Shown here: one piece after another, positions 24,022-31,934 of the stretch
Layout of the letters: each line of letters opens with the position of its first letter
Position numbering within the stretch: the stretch's first letter is position 1
NCBI GenBank assembly: GCA_023435565.1
Contig: JAEYRN010000084.1
Location: forward strand, 1-31,934
DNA length: 31,934 bases
Origin: Bacillota bacterium
GTDB lineage: Bacteria; Bacillota; UBA4882; UBA8346
Reading direction: 5' to 3'
Made by a program: the position numbers and the translations under genes
Notes under the pieces: generated by a model
What the model was told of the DNA's origin: nothing
Seen by the model: only the letters and a program-made list of their open reading frames with translations
The model's database searches: none

Positions 24022-25035
24022 TCACATTATCTTTCTACAAATATATAATATTTCATCGTCAAGAAGCCGGTATTTCTCAAATAAATCCAGTCCATGTTTG
24101 GTGCGATAATCATATAAATCCACTTTAAAACCAGCCGCTTCTAACCTTTGAATATAATCCTTTCCGTAAATCCGAACATGATCGCCCTGACCAAACTTCT
24201 CCAATCTCTCCTCATAGTTTGTTATATTGCTATCTTCGTAAGTTTCGTTGAGGGTTTGACTAATAGGCACCTGTAAAATAGCAAAACCTTTTAGGTTTAA
24301 TACTCTATATAATTCCTTCAAGGCTTTTTTATCATTTGGAATATGTTCTAAAACATGATTACATATTATCACATCAAAATAATTATCGTTATACTGGATA
24401 TCGGTTATATCCATTTTTTGCATTACTTTATCCGAACTTAAATCCGCAGTCAAATAACCACTAATATTAAGAGCTTTTAATGCTTTTTCTAAATTCTTTT
24501 CCGGAGCAATATGTAAGATATTATAATTATCATTGAAAACATTGGTTTCTTCCTGAAGATACAGCAGGATCAATCTTTCGCGGTCATAGGATTGGCAACG
24601 GGGACATACAACATTTTCCCTATATCCGGAACCAATTATTTGTTTCTCTTTTGCAACCCTAGTTTCCCATCCCTTAGGCAAAAAATGATTAAAACTACCT
24701 TTACAAAACGGACAAAAATAATTTTTACCACCATATATAAATTCAAAATACTCTTTAAAATGTTTATCGCTTTCAAATCCCATCGATTCTAATTGTTTAG
24801 AAATTTCTTCATAGTACATGCTGGCAATGATTATAAACAAACAAGATTTATCTTCATCTAACAAAAAATTTGGATTATTTATGGGGCGATTTAAAAAAAA
24901 ACGATCTTGTTTTTCTTCCTTATTATCTATATAATAACTTATTTTAAAATTTTCCGTTTGAAGCTCCTCAGTAATTTTTTTAGCTAACTCACCAGTTCCA
25001 AAAATAATGATTTTCTTATCTAATGAAATATTCAT
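24022..25035 (-). CDS. SAM methyltransferase with zinc ribbon and N-terminal Rossmann-like domain
   Basis: The protein has 337 aa and three parts. Residues 5-95 are the shared domain (KIIIFGTGELAKKI, YYIDNKEEK, IIASMYYEEISKQLESMGF). Residues 105-150 hold two CxxC pairs, C108/C111 and C144/C147, likely binding zinc. Residues 170-330 are a class I methyltransferase with DVIICNHVLEHIPNDKKALKE at about 221-241, the Methyltransf_11 pattern. GGAG precedes the ATG. Zinc-ribbon methyltransferases of this kind occur in surface-polysaccharide loci. The substrate is unknown. Confidence 0.83.
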   Translation of the reverse strand: MNISLDKKIIIFGTGELAKKITEELQTENFKISYYIDNKEEKQDRFFLNRPINNPNFLLDEDKSCLFIIIASMYYEEISKQLESMGFESDKHFKEYFEFIYGGKNYFCPFCKGSFNHFLPKGWETRVAKEKQIIGSGYRENVVCPRCQSYDRERLILLYLQEETNVFNDNYNILHIAPEKNLEKALKALNISGYLTADLSSDKVMQKMDITDIQYNDNYFDVIICNHVLEHIPNDKKALKELYRVLNLKGFAILQVPISQTLNETYEDSNITNYEERLEKFGQGDHVRIYGKDYIQRLEAAGFKVDLYDYRTKHGLDLFEKYRLLDDEILYICRKIM

Positions 25036-25365
25036 ACTCTCACTCCAACTAAACTCAGTCTCGAATTATATCAAGGTACGGCTCAGTATGTCATAAATAA
25101 ATTAATGATGAGTAGGGAGCTTCTTTAAACTTTCCGCCAATCGTATTTAAATATGAATCATACAAACGATAAACATTATTATTAGTACTTGATAACACTT
25201 CAAATATATTTTGATAGGTTTCAGTATTAAAAGTTCATACTATATCTTTCCAAGAAAAACAACTACCGTCAAAATATTATTCGTTGAAACTATACAAACT
25301 AAATTAGCTTTCAAATATTTTCATTACTCGTCAATTTTTGATTATCCTTTCAAGCGAGTAATTTT
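25036..25365 (-). other. 330-base gap with a possible gene remnant
   Basis: No complete gene is seen. On the minus strand 25234-25091 is open for 47 codons ending in TGA, with a protein-like composition (for example VYRLYDSYLNTIGGKF), but it is preceded by an in-frame TGA and has no ribosome site. It could be the tail of a decayed gene or chance. No hairpin terminator was found after nadE. Confidence 0.2.
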
Positions 25366-27006
25366 TCAATATTTAGCGGCAATAGGCATTCTTCTACCAA
25401 CCCCAAAAGCCTTTGGAGTTACTTTTAGCCCCGGAGCCGCTTGTTTTCTCTTGTATTCATTTTTATTCACCATTTTAATTACCCAATTCACCATAACCGG
25501 ATCAAAATTTAATGCAATTATTTCATCCGCAGAAAGACCTTCCTCGATGTAACAACTCAATATCCGGTCTAGTATAGGGTATGGAGGCAGTGTATCCTGA
25601 TCAGTTTGGTTGGGCCTTAATTCCGCCGATGGAGCTTTACCAATTATAGCTTGGGGAATAATCTCCGATTCCCTATTAATATATCTGGCCAATTCATATA
25701 CCATAGTTTTTGGAATATCTGAAATAACACTCAAGCCCCCGCTCATATCCCCATATAATGTACAATATCCTACAGCCATTTCACTCTTGTTACCGGTGGA
25801 AAGAACAAGATAACCAAATTTATTGGAGAAAGACATCAAAATATTACCGCGAATACGGGCTTGAATATTTTCTTCCGTAATATCCAAAGCTTGTCCTGCA
25901 AAGTGTTCTGTCAAGGTTTCCAAATATGACTGATAAATAACACTAATGGAAATTACTCTAAATTCAATATCCAAATTGGCGGCTAATTGACGTGAGTCCT
26001 CAACGCTTCCAAGCGAAGAATATGGTGATGGCATGGATAAACCGAGTACATTTTCCTTCCCCAACGCTTCCTTTGCAAGGCAACAGACAAGGGCCGAATC
26101 AATACCTCCCGATAAGCCAAGCACTACTTTTGAAAAGCCGGTTTTTCTTGTATAATCCTTGATACCAAGGATTAAAGCCTCATAAACTGAAGCTATTTTA
26201 TTTTGTGGTTGATATAAGTCCATGGTCCCAACTTGTTCGGTATCAATCGTCCGGACATCTTCTTGAAAAGAAGGGAATATTACAACAGGTTGTCCATACT
26301 TATCAAAATACATGCTTCGACCGTCAAAAATAATATCATCATTCCCTCCCACTTGATTAACGTATACAAAAGGAACTTCAAACTTTTTTGCATGGTTGCT
26401 AATTAATCGATAACGGATCTCTTCCTTTCCCATATAAAACGGAGAGGCGGAAATATTTATAAATACGGTAGCCCCTTTTCCAGCAAGTTCATCAATGGGA
26501 TTAAAATTATATAATCTGCGTTCTAACCAAAACTCCGGTTCATTCCAGGCATCTTCACAAATCGTAATTCCGAGAATCTCATTTTTAAAAGGTATAGTAT
26601 GAATCTCCGGGGCGGATTCAAAGTATCGTTCTTCATCGAAAACGTCATAAGTTGGCAATAAAGACTTCCATTGTTGAAACATAATTTGCCCCTGATAAAA
26701 AAATAAAGCTGAATTAAAAAGAGTTCGACCCGTGCTTTTGACATTCGGTATCGGCGCTCCAATTAACACCCCCGTTTGTGGAAAGGACTCAGAAATTTCC
26801 TTCAATTCCTCAACGGCCTTATTTACCCTTTCAATAAACCATGACTTTTCCAGTAGATCTTTAGGCGGATATCCAACCAAAAAAAGTTCGGGGAAAACAA
26901 TTAAATCGGATTCACGATGATACTTAGCTAATATATCTTTAACCTTTTGCAGGTTAAAATTAATATCTCCAACAATGGGATTAACTTGTGCAAGAGTTAT
27001 TTTCAT
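25366..27006 (-). CDS. nadE: Glutamine-dependent NAD+ synthetase
   Basis: The protein has 546 aa, normal for the two-domain form. It converts nicotinate adenine dinucleotide to NAD+ in the cytosol, using glutamine. The N-terminal nitrilase-type glutaminase domain has E40 (FPELFLVGYPPKD), K114 (QQWKSLLPTYDVFDE) and C150 (GITICEDAW). The C-terminal synthetase has the PP-loop SGGIDSA at 299-305, STGNKSE and the KAPSAELRPNQTDQDTLPPY segment. CGGAG precedes the ATG. It lies among glycan genes, with short gaps on its upstream side, so it may be cotranscribed with them. This is an unusual place for it. Confidence 0.97.
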   Translation of the reverse strand: MKITLAQVNPIVGDINFNLQKVKDILAKYHRESDLIVFPELFLVGYPPKDLLEKSWFIERVNKAVEELKEISESFPQTGVLIGAPIPNVKSTGRTLFNSALFFYQGQIMFQQWKSLLPTYDVFDEERYFESAPEIHTIPFKNEILGITICEDAWNEPEFWLERRLYNFNPIDELAGKGATVFINISASPFYMGKEEIRYRLISNHAKKFEVPFVYVNQVGGNDDIIFDGRSMYFDKYGQPVVIFPSFQEDVRTIDTEQVGTMDLYQPQNKIASVYEALILGIKDYTRKTGFSKVVLGLSGGIDSALVCCLAKEALGKENVLGLSMPSPYSSLGSVEDSRQLAANLDIEFRVISISVIYQSYLETLTEHFAGQALDITEENIQARIRGNILMSFSNKFGYLVLSTGNKSEMAVGYCTLYGDMSGGLSVISDIPKTMVYELARYINRESEIIPQAIIGKAPSAELRPNQTDQDTLPPYPILDRILSCYIEEGLSADEIIALNFDPVMVNWVIKMVNKNEYKRKQAAPGLKVTPKAFGVGRRMPIAAKY

Positions 27007-27073
27007 TTGGTTTGTACTCCGTCGGTATATATTAAAGTTTATTTGTTATAGCCTTTTATAAAAATAGAGTTAA

Positions 27074-28567
27074 TCAGCAATCCAACTCACTCATGCTAAT
27101 AAGAATTTTCTTTGACAGTCTCCCGGGGAGAAAATCCTCATCATCTTTAAAGTCATTTGCCAATAAATATTCTTCCACTTCTTCTAAATTAATTGTTCCG
27201 ATTATAATGTACGGCCTTAAATTACCTCCCGTTTGATACAAAATATCTTTTGAATAAATGGTAATTCCCTTCAAATCAGTTCCAACTATTTCAGGATTAT
27301 TATCAATAAAACCGTTTACGGTAATATCTAATGAATTTAAAAAATATAACATCTTACTACCGCCGCTTCCAGCTCCCCAGATCAATATTGGACGGGGTAG
27401 TTTTTCTTTTAAAAATGGACCTATCCTGATACCCTCCAGTGGATTGTTCACCAAACGATTTGAGTTAAGAATCCATTTAGTTTCGAATATATTGATATAA
27501 CTCCCATACTCAAAAGCAATAGCCTGGTTTCTTTTAGCTTCTATCCCCTCCCAGGCTTCATTTTTACCGCCTTTAAGGTGTCCATAGTCATGATTTTGAT
27601 GAATAGCGGTAATAACATCCGTAGCATTGATTACTTCAGTTCCATTAAGGTGGGCTTGGCCTAGTAACCATCTATCCCAAACTGTACGGCCCAATGCAAA
27701 AGATGGTATTTGCGGCCAAATTGTTCCTTTAAATATATAATAATCAATCCCTGTCGGCGGATGAAGCCGGCCATGTTCCTCAGCTGATCGAGAAATTTGG
27801 TCTTCCCATTCCTGATTCGAAAAATCGATCATTTCAGTGACATCTAAATCCCAACGTTGTCCTACCATTAAGAATTTCAAAAATTGTCGATCCGCATACT
27901 GAATTGCCTTTATAAAATCGCTGGTAAGAATAATATCGGCATTAATATAAACCATAATCTCGTTTTTTGAATTAAGCCGAGCGGTTTCAAAAATTGAATT
28001 TACCAGAGGAGTCCCGAATTCATTTCGCTTAATATGGGAAATATGCTTAATTCCAAATTCTTTAGCTGCATCCGCAACACCCTCGTCGTCCCCAAGTAAG
28101 ATAATTTCTGGTCTAGGCAGAAGTAACGTCCAGCTTTTGATGGCATTTCTTTGAATGATATTTATATGACCGCGGAATGGTTTTGGCACTGTGAAGATAG
28201 TAATATCCTTTTCACTACCTATAAGTTGTCCTATTGAGAAATCTTGTTTTAACCGTTCCTTGATATCAGATAGAAACTTTTCCGATAAGTCGTACGGTTC
28301 ACCTTGAACGAGTTCTTCTTTTAAACTGTTTAAAGCTGCTTTAAAATGACCTGCTTTAGCAAGGCAAACAGCTTTGGCATAATGAACTCCATATGTAGAA
28401 GGTTCAATCCTAATAATTTGATCAAAGTTGTCCAAAGCTGCTTTAATTCTATTTACCGCATAATAATTCACGGCTTTGTCCCATAACAAAATAACCTGTG
28501 GATTTGATAAGTGAGAGGTAGAGGCTGAATTGTTAAAAATAATTTCTAAATTTTCAGACCCAGACAT
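27074..28567 (-). CDS. TPR - glycosyltransferase (GT-A-like) - Rossmann three-part protein
   Basis: The protein has 497 aa. Residues about 25-110 look like TPR helices (NRIKAALDNFDQIIRIEPS, then AKAGHFKAALNSLKEE). Residues about 120-340 look like a GT-A transferase: ITIFTVPKPFRGH, PEIILLGDDEG, and the DxD-like YINADII with N209-A-D211. Residues about 392-482 are the shared Rossmann-like domain (PILIWGAGSGGSKM, NGFIDNNPEIVG). CAGGAG precedes the ATG. The GT assignment rests on motif spacing, not on a named family. Confidence 0.75.
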   Translation of the reverse strand: MSGSENLEIIFNNSASTSHLSNPQVILLWDKAVNYYAVNRIKAALDNFDQIIRIEPSTYGVHYAKAVCLAKAGHFKAALNSLKEELVQGEPYDLSEKFLSDIKERLKQDFSIGQLIGSEKDITIFTVPKPFRGHINIIQRNAIKSWTLLLPRPEIILLGDDEGVADAAKEFGIKHISHIKRNEFGTPLVNSIFETARLNSKNEIMVYINADIILTSDFIKAIQYADRQFLKFLMVGQRWDLDVTEMIDFSNQEWEDQISRSAEEHGRLHPPTGIDYYIFKGTIWPQIPSFALGRTVWDRWLLGQAHLNGTEVINATDVITAIHQNHDYGHLKGGKNEAWEGIEAKRNQAIAFEYGSYINIFETKWILNSNRLVNNPLEGIRIGPFLKEKLPRPILIWGAGSGGSKMLYFLNSLDITVNGFIDNNPEIVGTDLKGITIYSKDILYQTGGNLRPYIIIGTINLEEVEEYLLANDFKDDEDFLPGRLSKKILISMSELDC

Positions 28568-28617
28568 AATTAACTCCTGTATATTTGATTATTGTTGTAA
28601 ATTAAACTGTTTCTTGC

Positions 28618-30174
28618 TTAAACATGAAGAAATAAATCTTTTTCCTCGCTTATAAAAGGCCAAAGGGATTTTACCAACAAAACATCACGTTGAATCATAC
28701 AATAAAAATGCTGGTCCTTAAGAAACCCTAAAGATCCTAATTGTTCTTGCATTTTATGAGAATTGGTAAATGAAGAAATAATAATTAATATATTCTTCTT
28801 TTCTTCAGCTAAGATAGTATTAACCGGCAAAACCTTAATTCCTTGAAATTCAGAACAAATATTATCCTTAGCGTTGACGATTATATAAGTCGGTTTAATT
28901 TTATGACGTTTCAATAAAGGAAGCATAAAATCCCGGCATGCCTCTCCCAATCCAAATATAATTATATTTTTTTGTTCTCCATCTGCTCCAAAAAGATGGT
29001 TTTTTAATCTAATTGTATAATTTTTAAGTATTAGTCGAAATAAATCCGATGAAATCTTTACAATTAGTTGCTGATATAATTCGGGTTCTTTACATAGAGT
29101 AGAATAATAATCATCTACTTTTAAATTATTTTCCATTTTAAAATAACTTTCTTTTGACGAAATAGTGTCCTGTTCCCACGATGCTGAAATTGTTACTGTT
29201 TCAAGAAGAACATCCAGGGCCAATCCCCAGTTTTCATTATTAAATATATAAGCCTTATCATTTTGTTCCATGATATATTTTAAAATAAGTCTTTCATTAT
29301 TAATTACTTGCGGAATATTAGCGTTTTTTAATCTATTATTTAAAATTTCTTTGCCTTCAGGAGTCCACCCAGAACCCATGGCATGTTCGATATGATATAT
29401 CCGAAATGGGTCTTTTAACTGGATTTCTTCTAACCCGCTATAATACGCAGAATATTCTAAAATAGCATCCAGATAAAAAGAATACATGTCAAATTCTGCA
29501 TACCCACGTAATTGATGCCAATGTTCTTGATGCATCAATTGAAAATCACCACAAGCATTAGTATATATTGGTATCCACTCATCCTCATCATGTTGACATA
29601 TACTATGATATTTATTGGTGCTGGGATCAAAAGTGCCTTGTTTTTCATTAATACGGATCACATTGTTCATACAATAATTTAACTGTTTTTCAATGTTTAT
29701 ATTAGATGGAATATCCTTTTTAACGTCATACCGGTCTATCCGATATATTTTACCTTTTTCCAGCTTACCTATACTAAAGTAAGCAAAGATCTCATCAGAA
29801 AATAAAATATCAATATTCGTGACTAAAATATATTGTCCTCGCGCTCTTCGGATACCGACATTTTTCCCAATCATTTGATATAGAGGTAAATTGGCAGCAT
29901 GTTGATATCGGGCATGAATTTTGAACGGAACTTCGATAATCCGGATGGTACAAAAGGAATACCCTTCCGGCCATAATAGGGCTTGAGCCAACTTAGGCTT
30001 GTCCGGGGGAGGGTTCCATTCTACCAGAATTAATTCCACCGGTACTTGGTATTTTTCAGACTGAGCTAAAATACCATTGATGAAGATCTGCATTCTTTGT
30101 AACAAATCACCGCCATGGTTGTCGTTACGGGCGGTGGCGACAATACTAAGTAGTGGAAAGTATGTATAAACCAT
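28618..30174 (-). CDS. Glycosyltransferase-like protein with C-terminal Rossmann-like domain
   Basis: The protein has 518 aa. The N-terminal 300 residues resemble a GT-A galactosyltransferase-type fold: PLLSIVATARND, ELILVEWNPP, GKNVGIRRARGQYILVTNIDILF at about 103-125, where NID is the metal-site equivalent, and HIEHAMGSGWTPEG. Residues 402-495 are the shared domain (NIIIFGLGEACRDF, ending MQEQLGSLGF). The glycine pattern here is GLGEAC and the usual acidic FIDND is replaced by IIVNAKDN, so ligand binding may differ. The ATG at 30174 has AGGGG upstream; the ATG at 30201 does not. Confidence 0.75.
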   Translation of the reverse strand: MVYTYFPLLSIVATARNDNHGGDLLQRMQIFINGILAQSEKYQVPVELILVEWNPPPDKPKLAQALLWPEGYSFCTIRIIEVPFKIHARYQHAANLPLYQMIGKNVGIRRARGQYILVTNIDILFSDEIFAYFSIGKLEKGKIYRIDRYDVKKDIPSNINIEKQLNYCMNNVIRINEKQGTFDPSTNKYHSICQHDEDEWIPIYTNACGDFQLMHQEHWHQLRGYAEFDMYSFYLDAILEYSAYYSGLEEIQLKDPFRIYHIEHAMGSGWTPEGKEILNNRLKNANIPQVINNERLILKYIMEQNDKAYIFNNENWGLALDVLLETVTISASWEQDTISSKESYFKMENNLKVDDYYSTLCKEPELYQQLIVKISSDLFRLILKNYTIRLKNHLFGADGEQKNIIIFGLGEACRDFMLPLLKRHKIKPTYIIVNAKDNICSEFQGIKVLPVNTILAEEKKNILIIISSFTNSHKMQEQLGSLGFLKDQHFYCMIQRDVLLVKSLWPFISEEKDLFLHV

Positions 30175-30231
30175 ATTTTTGCCCCTTAGGAAATTTAACA
30201 TTTACTTATATTATTGGGTACTGTTCTCTTT

Positions 30232-31749
30232 TTAACTGTTTTCTTCATCAAATACTGGTTTTAATTGTTCCTGAGTATACAGTAATTCAGGTGATAGTGT
30301 TGATAAGTTTAGCTGTTTTCTTGAAGCAACAAATATAGCTCTTGCATTTTTTATATGCGGTGGTGAAATGGAAGCAGGCCAAGATAACGGAAAATCAGGA
30401 TGATTAGGTTGTGAAATAGAGATATATACATAAGAGAAATACTTTTTTAACTCTAATAAGACCCATTTTCTTCTTGGACGACATCCTCTACCTTCCTTGC
30501 TTTGATTTGGATTACTTGAATTCTCTTGAACTAAATTAATATCTCCTGTTTCCTCTGGACTAACACAACTTTCAATTAGAAATAATTCTCTACAAAGATT
30601 AGATAATTCTTTAATGCATAAAGATGGATTACTTAGGTGATAAAGGGTTCCATAACAATATATAATATCGAACATACTAAAATTATTATGACTTCCAGCA
30701 ATACTTAAATCAGCAACCTCAACTCTACGATATGGATAGCGACGACGATGCTCTATTACATTCTCTTGACGACCATCAGTAGAAAGAACATCACAACCTA
30801 ATTTTTCGAAAAATGAAGTATGCCAGCCTACTCCAGCTCCCACTTCTAATACACTTTTGTTGAATATATCCAATCCCAAGGAGGCTAAGTGATCTAGCCG
30901 CGCTTGATTTATACTTTGTGCTGTTAAAGAATCAAACATTTCAAACTCGGTTTTATATGATACTTGTTCCATTTTTTTTTTTCTAATTAGGCCAAAAGGC
31001 CTTAAACCACCGGCACTATCATAAGATTTTACTTTAGGATAATTCCATATATAACTATCTTCTACTTCTTTTTCATATTTAGATAAAAACCTATTATATG
31101 ACTGTAAAGTATGTCCTGACCATAAAAAGTGTGTTGAAGAAGGATCATGTAAATCGTCACATATAATTAATCCTCCTGGTCTTAAAAATTTCCAAAATGT
31201 TTGTAAATCGTTAAATAAGCCATCTTCTGTATGTTTTCCATCAACAAAAATAATATCGAAATAATTATACTCTAATAATCTAACCAATTCAGAATTCTGG
31301 GACCAATGTAAAACTTCGACCCCAATATTTTCGTTATCCCCTTTTCCAAAAGGTTGAGTATTAGTACAATAAAACCTTACTTTTTCTATTGGAATATTAT
31401 TATTTTGACACCAATTATGAATATGGACACGAGCAAAGTCGATATTATTAAAATTAGCTCCCAGCTGTTTTGCGTATATACCTAAGTCTAATGTTATAAA
31501 TAGATTAACTGTCTTACAAGCTTTAAGCATAGAAGCTGCACTCATCCCAAAAGCAGTCCCTATTTCGAGAATTTTTGTTGGACTTTCTTGTTGTACTACA
31601 CCATATAAACATTCATAATAATTTGTTTCAGAGCTTCGGGCGGTTTCTGCCCAAGGATGATCGTTTAAAAGTTCAAATTCTTGAAAAATTTGTGAACTCT
31701 TAATTATGGACTTTTCTTGTAAACTTATGCAAATATCTTTAATCATCAT
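30232..31749 (-). CDS. Tandem fusion of two class I methyltransferase domains
   Basis: The protein has 505 aa. The first domain (about 40-235) is of the Methyltransf_24/cephalosporin-hydroxylase type, with ILEIGTAFGMSAASML, LFITLDLG, DIIFVDGKHTEDG and GGLIICDDLHD. The second (about 285-430) has SVLEVGAGVGWHTSFF, VLSTDGRQENV and DIIYCYGTLYHLSNP, a Methyltransf_11/23 pattern. Both have intact glycine-rich motif I. AAGAGG precedes ATGATG; the first ATG is used. It lacks the shared Rossmann-like domain of its downstream neighbours and lies next to an insertion-sequence gene, so it may be a recent addition. Confidence 0.82.
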   Translation of the reverse strand: MMIKDICISLQEKSIIKSSQIFQEFELLNDHPWAETARSSETNYYECLYGVVQQESPTKILEIGTAFGMSAASMLKACKTVNLFITLDLGIYAKQLGANFNNIDFARVHIHNWCQNNNIPIEKVRFYCTNTQPFGKGDNENIGVEVLHWSQNSELVRLLEYNYFDIIFVDGKHTEDGLFNDLQTFWKFLRPGGLIICDDLHDPSSTHFLWSGHTLQSYNRFLSKYEKEVEDSYIWNYPKVKSYDSAGGLRPFGLIRKKKMEQVSYKTEFEMFDSLTAQSINQARLDHLASLGLDIFNKSVLEVGAGVGWHTSFFEKLGCDVLSTDGRQENVIEHRRRYPYRRVEVADLSIAGSHNNFSMFDIIYCYGTLYHLSNPSLCIKELSNLCRELFLIESCVSPEETGDINLVQENSSNPNQSKEGRGCRPRRKWVLLELKKYFSYVYISISQPNHPDFPLSWPASISPPHIKNARAIFVASRKQLNLSTLSPELLYTQEQLKPVFDEENS

Positions 31750-31813
31750 TAAACCTCTTTTCTTAAATTCGTTTAATCTACTAATTCTATGCTTTTATAA
31801 AAATAAAAAATGA

Positions 31814-31934
31814 CTATTTCATTAACTCAGCATAAGTTAAAGATTTAGAGCCTAAGCAGGTATTTAACAATCGATTGAAAAGTTGGGGTTCCCAAAATCT
31901 ACGGTTAAAGCGAAAGCAAAACTCATCAAGATAA
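31814..31934 (-). CDS. IS1595-type (ISXO2-like) transposase, C-terminal end only (partial)
   Basis: The last 39 codons of a minus-strand gene enter from the window edge and end in TAG at 31814. The sequence begins YLDEFCFRFNRR and continues with a LFNRLL helix. This is the typical C-terminus of DDE transposases with the ISXO2-like domain (IS1595 family), including the Glu of the catalytic region's closing motif. It is not known whether the gene is intact beyond the edge. No terminal inverted repeat could be recognised in the 64 bp to the next gene. Confidence 0.8.
   Translation of the reverse strand, partial: YLDEFCFRFNRRFWEPQLFNRLLNTCLGSKSLTYAELMK

Noticed and set aside
1..31934. tRNA genes, riboswitches or a replication origin
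   Set aside because: No cloverleaf with a T-loop GGTTCGAATC-type block, known riboswitch core or DnaA-box cluster was recognised on reading both strands; this was by eye only.

Overview
The window is a stretch of chromosome from a flagellated, probably endospore-forming member of the Bacillota (Clostridia-like), low to moderate in GC. The evidence is the 5' end of a 16S rRNA gene with a Bacillota-style leader, strong AGGAGG-type ribosome sites, TTG/GTG starts, two CotS-like spore-coat kinase homologues, and a flaG-fliD-flgN/fliT-fliS flagellar cap cluster. The genus cannot be named from this sequence alone.

Layout. Bases 1-480 hold the 5' end of a 16S rRNA gene (minus strand) with its leader and two tandem promoters. 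An AT-rich gap with a nested dyad follows. Two overlapping minus-strand CotS-like genes (776-3279) face a plus-strand group (3443-6363): heptose-7-phosphate kinase, heptose-bisphosphate phosphatase and a GT4 glycosyltransferase. An RNA methyltransferase of the YpsC/RlmL type (minus) meets this group tail to tail. From there to the right edge every gene is on the minus strand, read right to left. Right of 18.9 kb are glycosyltransferases, methyltransferases and an NAD synthetase. At 14.4-18.0 kb is a four-gene nucleotidyltransferase / CDP-alcohol phosphatidyltransferase / ATP-grasp / HAD set. Then come pseI, flaG, fliD, a FlgN/FliT-like gene, fliS and cspA. The right edge cuts an IS1595-type transposase gene.

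How the genes fit together. The right two thirds read as a flagellar glycosylation island upstream of the flagellar cap operon. PseI makes pseudaminic acid. The glycosyltransferases and methyltransferases would assemble and decorate the glycan. The four-gene set resembles in content the Clostridioides difficile type A flagellin modification genes, which attach a phosphodiester-linked amino acid to a sugar. Six proteins of the island carry the same kind of small Rossmann-like domain, at the N-terminus in three and at the C-terminus in three. This is the clearest sign that they form one modular system.

The most unusual structural signal is a family of imperfect hairpin repeats (about 75 bp, at least 12 full or fused copies and 3 half copies, all in one orientation). 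They fill the gaps between genes at 7.6-7.8, 13.5-14.5, 15.2-15.6 and 18.0-19.0 kb. Two nearly identical GxxExxY (PD-(D/E)XK-like) genes are nested inside these arrays, each occupying the place of an inter-repeat spacer. The arrays interrupt what would otherwise be a continuous operon. They look like a repeat-plus-nuclease element that has spread locally.
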